The notes beneath the pieces were generated by a model, which was not told the DNA's origin, searched no databases, and saw only the letters and a list, made by a program, of their open reading frames with translations. The translations under genes were made by a program, and so were the position numbers. From assembly GCA_946495905.1 (NCBI GenBank), contig CAMMEP010000025.1, positions 1 through 19,787 of the forward strand: a stretch of DNA of 19,787 bases, written 5' to 3'. The DNA is from an uncultured Clostridium sp. (GTDB taxonomy: Bacteria; Bacillota; Clostridia; TANB77; CAG-508). Shown here piece by piece: positions 1 to 6,293 of the stretch (within the stretch, counting starts at the first letter, position 1; each line of letters begins with the position of its first letter).

Positions 1-74
1 CTTATGGTATATATTAAATTTTTTATTTCTTCATTAGATATTTCATTTTGAATTGGTAATTTGTTTTCTTCCAT
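1..74 (-). CDS. N-terminus of a probable ORF6N-domain protein (partial)
   Basis: Only the first 24 codons are inside the window; the gene runs off the left edge. The ATG at 74 is preceded by AAGGA at a 9-base spacing and by a near-perfect promoter. The visible peptide begins MEENKLPIQNEIS and continues EEIKNLIYTI. From memory this resembles the start of ORF6N-domain proteins, in which a segment like IKNLIYTIRGKQVMLD opens the DNA-binding domain. Such proteins are often phage or mobile-element regulators. Start, frame and promoter are read directly; the family call rests on about ten residues and is an inference. Confidence 0.45.
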   Translation of the reverse strand, partial: MEENKLPIQNEISNEEIKNLIYTI

Positions 75-104
75 TAATTCACATCCTTGTATTAGATTAG
101 CAAT

Positions 105-133
105 ATTATAAAACATTTGTTTGTAATTGTCAA
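105..133 (-). promoter_or_regulatory. Sigma-A promoter for the left-edge gene
   Basis: On the minus strand TTGACA (128-133) and TATAAT (105-110) are separated by exactly 17 bases. Both hexamers match consensus fully. The start codon at 74 lies about 30 bases downstream, so the leader is short and simple. Confidence 0.85.
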
Positions 134-207
134 GTGATTTATCCAAATTTATACGTCTTTTCTATTTGATAGTGAATACTATAAAATGATATTTTTATTT
201 TATATAT

Positions 208-245
208 AAAAAAACAACCTACAAACTTTATAAGTTCGTAAGTTG
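208..245 (-). terminator. Rho-independent terminator after tRNA-Thr
   Basis: A 14-bp stem with two G-T pairs (215-228 with 232-245) and a 3-base loop is followed on the minus strand by seven T residues (complement of 208-214). It begins 9 bases after the encoded CCA of the tRNA, so it ends the tRNA transcript. Confidence 0.85.
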
Positions 246-253
246 CTATAAAA

Positions 254-329
254 TGGAGCCAATAAGCAGAATCGAACTGCTGACCTACGGGTTACGAATC
301 CGTTGCTCTACCAACTGAGCTATATTGGC
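254..329 (-). tRNA. tRNA-Thr, anticodon CGT
   Basis: The minus strand folds as a complete 76-nt cloverleaf. The acceptor stem is GCCAATA/TATTGGC, the D arm is GCTC/GAGC with AGTTGGTA in the loop, and the anticodon loop TTCGTAA gives anticodon CGT, reading ACG. The T arm is AGCAG/CTGCT with a TTCGATT loop. The discriminator is T and CCA is encoded (254-256). The inner pair of the anticodon stem is an A-C mismatch. I see no strong promoter just upstream, so it may be transcribed from a weak AT-rich promoter or by readthrough. Confidence 0.93.
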
Positions 330-398
330 ATTTTATGAAATTTTTAATCACTTAATTATTGTAACATATATTTTAACTTTTTTCTATATAATTTTATC

Positions 399-432
399 AA
401 AAAATGCTAATTATTTTGAATTAGCATTTTTT
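399..432 (-). terminator. Terminator after the surface-protein operon
   Basis: A perfect 14-bp inverted repeat (399-412 with 419-432) has a 6-base loop and A/T runs at both ends, so it could work in both directions. It lies just past the stop codon of the minus-strand gene ending at 465 and separates that operon from the tRNA gene. Confidence 0.8.
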
Positions 433-464
433 GATATTTATATTGCTATTCTTTGTTGTCACTT

Positions 465-2144
465 CTAAAAATGTTTTCCTTTTTTTCTTCTTGGAGTATT
501 TTCTTCATAGTAATCTGGTTTAATGTCTGCTCCAAAGTTTTCTTCAATAACACTTCTTCTTGTTTGTTCTCTTTCATTTAAGTCAGGTTCTTGGTTGCTT
601 GTTTGTTCTGGTTGTATTTCGGTTGTAGCATTAGAATAATCTATTTCATTATTGTTTTCCATTAACCCAGTATTTTTATCTGTTTCTTCTATACTATCTT
701 GATTAACAGTATTATCTTCCTCTCTATTTAAAGAAGAAAATCCTCCATAATAAGTTCCATAATCTTCTTCTCTATTTCTTCTACGTTTTACCACTACCAC
801 AATAATGATAATAATTAATATGGTAAGAACAGCTAAGGCAATGCCACCATATAAGAATAAATCTTCATCATCAATTCCAGCAATTATTTGAGTCTTTTCT
901 GGCTCGTGTATATTCGCAATAATTTGATACGTTACTGTTTCTGCTTCTCCATCTTCGTTTTCTGATTTTACAAGTATAGTAATTATATTTTCTCCTAATA
1001 CTAATTCGTTATTTCCAGCAATCTCTATTACTGCTGTTTCTAAATTAGATTTTGCGTTAATTGTTAAATTCGTTACTGATGTATCTGGTACATCTAATGT
1101 GTATTCATAAACATTACTACTAAATTCTGGCGATAATGTATAACCTTCTACTGAAAGTTCAGATAGACCAATTCCATTTACTACTGTTTCTCCTGCTTCT
1201 CCTTTTGTTACAGTTATTGTATAAGTTCTTTCGGTTCCATCTTCTGCTGTTACTTTAATTTCTATTGTGTTTTCGCCCATTAATAAATTATCATTTCCTG
1301 TAACTTCTACTTTTGCATTTTCGTCCTCTGCTACTCCAGTAACATCAATGGAAGTAACATCGTCACCTACTGTTAGAGTATATTCTGTTACATCTGAATT
1401 AAACGCTGGTGTTAATTCTAGTCCATCTCCTAATGTTAATGATTCCAAATTTTTATTATTGGATTCTTCTGGTTTTTCTGTTGTTAAGTAGCTACTACTA
1501 ATATATGCTGTTTGTCCATTATAGCTTACTCTGCTCCAGCCATTGCTTCCTCTACCCGTTCTTGTAACACTGTCTCCTGCATCTAAAGATCCTACTACAC
1601 TGCTACTTGTGCTATAGCTTGATCTTACATTAACACTGCTTGTTGCATAAACGGTTTCATTTACTTCTGTAAAAGATGGTGTAGATTCTCCTGAACTACT
1701 GCTTCCAGAATTTCCTCCTGAACTATTGTTATTACCGCTACTTGATGACTTAGCATTTACGGTAACAGTGTCTGTTCTTGCGGATAAATCTGTGATAGGA
1801 TCTCCTGTATTTGAATCTGACACATCACTAGGTGTTACTGTTACAGTTGCTGTTCCTGTGTCTGTCGTTGTAACTTTTATGGTAGAATCTGCAACCCCAT
1901 TATCAATCCAAACAGAATCAACATTTACAGAAACATTTGAACTATGTGTTATATTAAATCTTCCTGTTAATCCGCTTGCACTTATGCTAATTGTATATGA
2001 ATTTCCCACTGTTGTAGACGATATTCCAGAAGTTATACTAAAGCTTGCTGCTTCCACCTTAGTGGAAGCGCAAATGATAATAAACATTGTTATCATTATA
2101 ATTATACTAATAAACTTTTTTATATTTTTTACTTTACTATTCAT
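465..2144 (-). CDS. Membrane-anchored surface protein with SH3b and cadherin-like domains
   Basis: The 559-residue product has a signal peptide (about 1-33) and a beta-rich Ig-like region (34-132). A Ser/Gly/Asn linker (133-155) leads to one bacterial SH3 domain (about 164-221, VNVRSSYSTSSSVVGSL type). Two cadherin-like beta-sandwich repeats follow (about 232-314 and 326-411), sharing the pattern L-x-L-x-P-x-F-x(3)-V-x-E-Y. A single TM helix (about 431-453) and an acidic, Asn-rich tail of about 105 residues end in PRRKKGKHF. With a cleaved signal the tail would be cytoplasmic. AAAGGAT precedes the ATG. It lies 28 bases after the glucosaminidase gene, so they are probably co-transcribed. SH3b domains commonly bind cell wall; a role in holding wall hydrolases or wall-membrane contact is inference. 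No catalytic domain is visible. Confidence 0.8.
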   Translation of the reverse strand: MNSKVKNIKKFISIIIMITMFIIICASTKVEAASFSITSGISSTTVGNSYTISISASGLTGRFNITHSSNVSVNVDSVWIDNGVADSTIKVTTTDTGTATVTVTPSDVSDSNTGDPITDLSARTDTVTVNAKSSSSGNNNSSGGNSGSSSSGESTPSFTEVNETVYATSSVNVRSSYSTSSSVVGSLDAGDSVTRTGRGSNGWSRVSYNGQTAYISSSYLTTEKPEESNNKNLESLTLGDGLELTPAFNSDVTEYTLTVGDDVTSIDVTGVAEDENAKVEVTGNDNLLMGENTIEIKVTAEDGTERTYTITVTKGEAGETVVNGIGLSELSVEGYTLSPEFSSNVYEYTLDVPDTSVTNLTINAKSNLETAVIEIAGNNELVLGENIITILVKSENEDGEAETVTYQIIANIHEPEKTQIIAGIDDEDLFLYGGIALAVLTILIIIIIVVVVKRRRNREEDYGTYYGGFSSLNREEDNTVNQDSIEETDKNTGLMENNNEIDYSNATTEIQPEQTSNQEPDLNEREQTRRSVIEENFGADIKPDYYEENTPRRKKGKHF

Positions 2145-2172
2145 ATTTTATCCTTTCGTTACTACTTATAAT

Positions 2173-4344
2173 TTATAAACTTATGTCGCCTTTTCCCATA
2201 ATATAATTTTTTATTTTAACATAATCTGATGAAGTTGTTTTTCCATCTCGATTAACATCTGAGCCATCTTTCGCTGCTGAGCTTAATGAAGAAGACCCCA
2301 TAATGTAATTTTTTATTTTAACATAATCTGATGAAGTTACTTTTCCATCTCCGCTAACATCTCCTAGTTTAATTACCGTATAAGTATTTCCATTGTATTT
2401 TACCGTGTAACCAGTACCAATATTACCAGAGGTTACTGTTTTTCCACTTGCGTCTTTTACGGTTGCATCAGATGCATTTTTTAATATATCACTAACTGTC
2501 ACATTTGGTTCACATGTTAATTTAGAACCGGAAGTCTTAAATCCATTTCCACTAATTGCTGAGGAACCTGTATTGCTAACTGGCTCTATGAAGTTTTCAT
2601 CATCGTCTCCTCTTGCAACATATCCTGTAACACCTGAATCGGTAACAATTTTATCCCAAGTATATCCATTAGCAGTAGAAACAGCTTTTTCTATTCTAGT
2701 TAGGTAATCTCCTTTATCTGCATATCCTAATATTGAAGAACTTGTTCCTGGTTCTTTTCTTATTGTTAATCCACCGTTGCATACTACTTTTACAATATCA
2801 CTACCATTAGAAGTAGAGCCATTGTCTGATACTTCTTCTAGGTATCTAGCTACTATATAGCCTTGTGTTCCATCTGCTAGAATTATTCTAGACCAACTAT
2901 AGCCATCCACATTGGTATATTTTCCTTTTTCAATAATGGTTACCCTTTGTCCTACTGTTAATGTGGTTAAAGTGGTAGTTCCACTCGTTCCTGGTCCATT
3001 TCTAACATTTCCTGGTTCAATAGCAATTGCTGTAACATTACAATTTGTAACATCATCAATTACTTTAAATCCTTTTGATATAATATATCCTTTTGTTCCG
3101 TCTGCTAGAACTACCTTGTCCCAAACATAACCATTTTCTTTTTCTGAACCAACTTCTATTCTTAAAATTTTATCATTCTTTTTAAGTGTCTCTAATTTTG
3201 TAGAAGAGGTACTTTTAGATTTATATACAACTACTGAAGAATCCGTTATTTGTATGTTTTGCGTTACAATTGATTGTGAGCCTGGCATTGCACACTTGCT
3301 AGATGGCATATTTTCATAAACTGGAATTACAAAATTGAATGACATATCAAGATCACTACTTATGTCTTTATATGTTTTCAATATGCTTGAACTTTCTGAT
3401 TTTGCTGCAGAAACGTTTTGCATGTATTGGTGTGAATATAAGCTTCCATCACTATCATCTACATCAAATTTTTGTAAATATAATGTATTTTGTCCAATTG
3501 CAATATAGTCTTCTGCTAAAAACTCAGCTCCTCCTTCTATGGATTTTTCTGGGTCTGTCCAACCTTTGTTTTTAGCATAAGTTAAAGCATTTCTTATAAT
3601 CGTAGAACTTCCTGAACCAATTGCATTTATATTTAAGAAGTTATAATATCCTGTATATCCTGAATAAGTTCCAGATGAAGTAGAAGAACCAGTAGAACCT
3701 TGTTCTTGTACTATTCTAGAAGCTAAATGGTAAGGACTTATTCCAGCCTCTTCTGCTGCTTCCATAATTACTTCCGCATATGATTTATTTATTGTTTTTG
3801 TAGATCCGCTTGTTGTAGTATATTTAATTGTACTTACATCTAAGTAGGTACCATCCAATATTTGTTCTACTCCGTCTATTGTATAAGTATTATCTTTCCA
3901 TTCTAAATTTTCAAATTGGAATATGTAATCTTCATATAAAGAATTTCTTGGATCCATGTAATAAGAAACTGTAGAAGCAGAAGCACATCTCCAACTTCCA
4001 TTGTCATAAGCTTTATCTCCACAAACAGAGCATACCCATTCTCCTGATTTATTTTGTACCAAATTTCTTCCATGAGATGCCGTTGTTTCATTTTTTATAA
4101 CAGTATCCCAATCTAATCCTGTAAATAACAAGGTAAAGGACCAATCTGGATGTTCTTCTAATAAATCATCTAATAGAGAAGCATACCCTGGATAGTCGTC
4201 TAATATATCGCTTCCTTTTTTATATTCTTTCGTGCTTTGTTTTGCTTGCACTTCATTTACAAGAAAAATATTGATAAATATTCCTATCATAAATACTAAA
4301 ATTAACAATAAGCTAAGCCCTTTTATTAATTTACTACTTATCAT
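2173..4344 (-). CDS. Secreted beta-N-acetylglucosaminidase (LytB/GH73-like) with SH3b repeats and dockerin
   Basis: The 723-residue protein has a signal peptide (about 1-34). An endo-beta-N-acetylglucosaminidase-like region covers about 45-330; RIVQEQG at 210-216 probably holds the catalytic Glu, followed by YYNFLNINA. Two CxxC pairs lie near 105-120 and could bind metal. Three SH3b-like repeats follow (about 362-427, 433-504, 515-588). After a short beta module (about 606-660) comes a type I dockerin (661-717) with two F-hand repeats, GDVSGDGKVTSSDY and SDVNRDGKTTSSDY, each with the Ca-binding D-x-(S/N)-x-D pattern. The enzyme would cut peptidoglycan glycan strands outside the cell. GAGGAGG lies upstream; a nearer ATG is followed at once by TAA, so 4344 is the start. 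No cohesin partner is visible here. Confidence 0.85.
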   Translation of the reverse strand: MISSKLIKGLSLLLILVFMIGIFINIFLVNEVQAKQSTKEYKKGSDILDDYPGYASLLDDLLEEHPDWSFTLLFTGLDWDTVIKNETTASHGRNLVQNKSGEWVCSVCGDKAYDNGSWRCASASTVSYYMDPRNSLYEDYIFQFENLEWKDNTYTIDGVEQILDGTYLDVSTIKYTTTSGSTKTINKSYAEVIMEAAEEAGISPYHLASRIVQEQGSTGSSTSSGTYSGYTGYYNFLNINAIGSGSSTIIRNALTYAKNKGWTDPEKSIEGGAEFLAEDYIAIGQNTLYLQKFDVDDSDGSLYSHQYMQNVSAAKSESSSILKTYKDISSDLDMSFNFVIPVYENMPSSKCAMPGSQSIVTQNIQITDSSVVVYKSKSTSSTKLETLKKNDKILRIEVGSEKENGYVWDKVVLADGTKGYIISKGFKVIDDVTNCNVTAIAIEPGNVRNGPGTSGTTTLTTLTVGQRVTIIEKGKYTNVDGYSWSRIILADGTQGYIVARYLEEVSDNGSTSNGSDIVKVVCNGGLTIRKEPGTSSSILGYADKGDYLTRIEKAVSTANGYTWDKIVTDSGVTGYVARGDDDENFIEPVSNTGSSAISGNGFKTSGSKLTCEPNVTVSDILKNASDATVKDASGKTVTSGNIGTGYTVKYNGNTYTVIKLGDVSGDGKVTSSDYVKIKNYIMGSSSLSSAAKDGSDVNRDGKTTSSDYVKIKNYIMGKGDISL
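2195..2362 (-). repeat. Direct repeat encoding the duplicated dockerin F-hand
   Basis: Two 66-base units (2195-2260 and 2297-2362) lie 102 bases apart and are nearly identical, which is 34 codons per repeat. They encode the twin SSDYVKIKNYIMG segments. Conservation at DNA level, including synonymous positions, suggests recent duplication or gene conversion between the halves. Confidence 0.85.
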
Positions 4345-4391
4345 ATTTACATTTTCCTCCTCATTCGTTTTTCGACATTTTTTTCAGGTAC

Positions 4392-4420
4392 AGTATATCA
4401 TTAATCTTTTTTGACGTCAA
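4392..4420 (-). promoter_or_regulatory. Promoter of the glucosaminidase operon
   Basis: On the minus strand TTGACG (4415-4420) and TATACT (4392-4397) are 17 bases apart, about 48 bases before the ATG at 4344. It is divergent from the tsaE promoters. Confidence 0.8.
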
Positions 4421-4451
4421 CCCAATTATTTTTATTTTTTTCGATATATTC

Positions 4452-4480
4452 TTTACAAAAAAAACAGTTTAAGATACAAT
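4452..4480 (+). promoter_or_regulatory. Upstream promoter of the tsaE operon
   Basis: TTTACA (4452-4457) and TACAAT (4475-4480) are 17 bases apart. This would give a leader of about 110 bases before tsaE. Confidence 0.65.
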
Positions 4481-4496
4481 AATGTAGAAATTTGTA

Positions 4497-4525
4497 TTTA
4501 CTTTATTTACCGTTTTTGGTATAAT
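4497..4525 (+). promoter_or_regulatory. Downstream promoter of the tsaE operon
   Basis: TATAAT (4520-4525) is a perfect -10 box; TTTACT (4497-4502) lies 17 bases upstream as a weaker -35. Predicted start of transcription is near 4532. The leader holds a 7-bp hairpin (4547-4553 with 4565-4571) whose loop has four C residues facing a GGG at 4541-4543. Confidence 0.6.
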
Positions 4526-4594
4526 TGTAAATCGTCTAAAGGGTACTAGGTTTCCCCTGTTTTCAAACCTAAATTTTAAAGATGAGGAAACGTT

Positions 4595-5023
4595 ATGAAT
4601 ACTTTTATTAGTCAAAAGGAACAAGATACTATAGATTTCGCAGAAAATTTTGCATCAAACTTAAAGGTAGGAGATATTATTGTTCTTTCTGGAGAACTTG
4701 GCTCTGGTAAAACAAAATTTGTGCAAGGAGTTTTAAAGCATTTTGGATTAGAAAATGAAATATCTAGTCCTACTTTTACAATAGTAAATGAATATAATGC
4801 TGAGAAAATAAATATTTATCATTTTGATGTATATCGTTTAGCCGATTCAGATGAATTTTATGCGATGGGTGGAGACGAATATTTTTCAAATGGAATTTGC
4901 CTCATTGAATGGGGAGAAATGATTGAAGACATTCTTCCTAAGCCTTACATCAAAATAACATTTGGCAAAAGTAAGGATAATGTCAATTATCGAGAATTAA
5001 AAATAGAAAGAATCGAAAAATAG
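4595..5023 (+). CDS. tsaE: tRNA t6A biosynthesis ATPase TsaE
   Basis: This 142-residue P-loop ATPase works with TsaB and TsaD to make N6-threonylcarbamoyladenosine at position 37 of ANN-decoding tRNAs. The Walker A motif GELGSGKT is at 33-40. The family segments SSPTFTIVNEY (57-67), HFDVYRL (76-82) and IEWGE (104-108) are all present, and the length is typical. The start is supported by GAGGAAA about 5 bases upstream. It is the first gene of a plus-strand operon and is followed 19 bases later by tsaB, the usual partner. Confidence 0.95.
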   Translation: MNTFISQKEQDTIDFAENFASNLKVGDIIVLSGELGSGKTKFVQGVLKHFGLENEISSPTFTIVNEYNAEKINIYHFDVYRLADSDEFYAMGGDEYFSNGICLIEWGEMIEDILPKPYIKITFGKSKDNVNYRELKIERIEK

Positions 5024-5042
5024 AAACTAGGTGATAATATAA

Positions 5043-6206
5043 ATGAAAATACTTGCCATTGATACCTCTTCTAAGAGATGCAGTGTTGCTATTTTAGAAG
5101 ATTCAAACATTTTAATTAATCTATATAATGATGATGAAAAAACACATTCTGTAAAACTAATGCCTATGGTAGAAGAAGCTTTTCAGAAAACTAATTTAGC
5201 GTTGGAAGATATTCAGCTTTTGGCATGCTGTGTTGGACCTGGTTCTTTTACAGGCGTCCGCATTGGAATTGCTACTATTAAAGCTTTTGCAGATGTAACC
5301 AATATTTCAGTAGTTGGAATAAGTTCCTTAGAAAGCTTAGCTTATAATGTAAAAGATAAAGCATCTTCTAGTTTAATTTGTTCACTAATTGATGCAAAAA
5401 ATGAAAATGTTTATTGTGGACTATATTATTTTGAAAATAACACTTGTAATACAGTTGCTGTTCTTGCAGAAAGTTTAGAGGTAACTCTAACTTCTATCCA
5501 AGAAAAATTGGAGGAAATTCAAAAAAGTAATCCAAACATACAAGACATTATTTTTGTTGGAGATGCTTCTCAAGTGTATCAAAATACTATTTTTTCTTCT
5601 TTTGCCAATGCTAAATTTGCATCAAATGAAGAAAATATGCAAAATGGAATTAGTGTAGCAAAATCAGGACTTCAAAAATATCAAAATGGTGAATATGGAG
5701 ATTCCTCTTCTATCTCACCTATCTACCTTAGAAAATCACAAGCAGAAAGAGCATTCGAAGAAAAAATAAAAATTATGGATATGACGATGGAAGATATTGA
5801 GGTCATAACTCCCAACTTTCAAACTGAATTCGATAAATTTTGGAACATTCATAACTTAAGAAATGATTTCGCTAATCCCAATTCAAAATATTTTGTTGCC
5901 AAAATAAATGATGAAATTGTTGGTTTTGCAGGGATTTTAAAAATATGTGAAGAAGCAAACATTATGAACATTGCTACTAAAGTAAATAAAAGACATTTGG
6001 GAATTGGTGCAAAATTGCTAGAGACTCTTATCACTTCTGCCAAAGAAATGGGATGTACTAGCATAACTTTAGAAGTAAATGAGCATAATACTGCTGCCAT
6101 AAATTTATATAAAAAATTTAATTTTAAACGAATAGGTTTAAGAAAAAAGTATTATAATAATACCGATGATGCAATTATAATGTTCCTAAATGGGGACAGG
6201 CATTAA
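5043..6206 (+). CDS. tsaB: TsaB-RimI fusion: t6A subunit plus N-acetyltransferase
   Basis: Residues 1 to about 235 are TsaB, an ASKHA-fold protein that binds TsaD for t6A synthesis: MKILAIDTSS at the start, VGPGSFTGVRIG at 64-75 and PIYLRKSQAE near the domain end. Residues about 242-383 are a GNAT acetyltransferase like RimI: the acetyl-CoA loop NKRHLGIGAKLL is at 315-326 and LEVNEHNTAAINLYKKF follows. RimI acetylates ribosomal protein S18 in E. coli. Separate tsaB and rimI genes usually neighbour each other; here they form one 387-residue protein. No frameshift or stop separates the halves, so the fusion is genuine. The last residues NGDRH come from a copy of an intergenic palindromic repeat, so the original C-terminus may have been altered. 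tsaD is not in the window. Confidence 0.93.
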   Translation: MKILAIDTSSKRCSVAILEDSNILINLYNDDEKTHSVKLMPMVEEAFQKTNLALEDIQLLACCVGPGSFTGVRIGIATIKAFADVTNISVVGISSLESLAYNVKDKASSSLICSLIDAKNENVYCGLYYFENNTCNTVAVLAESLEVTLTSIQEKLEEIQKSNPNIQDIIFVGDASQVYQNTIFSSFANAKFASNEENMQNGISVAKSGLQKYQNGEYGDSSSISPIYLRKSQAERAFEEKIKIMDMTMEDIEVITPNFQTEFDKFWNIHNLRNDFANPNSKYFVAKINDEIVGFAGILKICEEANIMNIATKVNKRHLGIGAKLLETLITSAKEMGCTSITLEVNEHNTAAINLYKKFNFKRIGLRKKYYNNTDDAIIMFLNGDRH

Positions 6207-6272
6207 TTAGAAAAAAACCAAAAAAAAGCCTGTCCCCAATTAGAGAAAATGGGACAAAAAAGCCTGTCCCCA
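6191..6272. repeat. Cluster of three copies of an 11-bp palindromic repeat
   Basis: TGGGGACAGGC occurs at 6191-6201 on the plus strand and in inverted form at 6228-6238 and 6262-6272. The first two make a perfect 11-bp stem with a 26-base loop. The two inverted copies form a direct repeat that extends on both sides (AAAAAAGCC before, AATTAGA after). The first copy lies inside the last codons of tsaB. It resembles small GGGGACAGGC-type repeats that I recall from other bacterial genomes, often tied to REP-like elements; that link is from memory. Confidence 0.8.
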
Positions 6273-6293
6273 ATTAGAAGGAGGAAAATACGA

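Noticed and set aside
1726..2178. Plus-strand frame opposite the cadherin-like protein gene
   Set aside because: It is antisense to a well-supported secreted protein and has no ribosome site or known domain.
4532..4594. preQ1-type riboswitch in the tsaE leader
   Set aside because: The small pseudoknot-like shape is suggestive, but the conserved core and A-rich tail are missing and the gene is not in queuosine metabolism.
6249..6293. In-frame ATG at 6249 giving a Lon-type protein 15 residues longer
   Set aside because: It lies inside the palindromic repeat, has no ribosome site, and a perfect AAGGAGG precedes the ATG at 6294.
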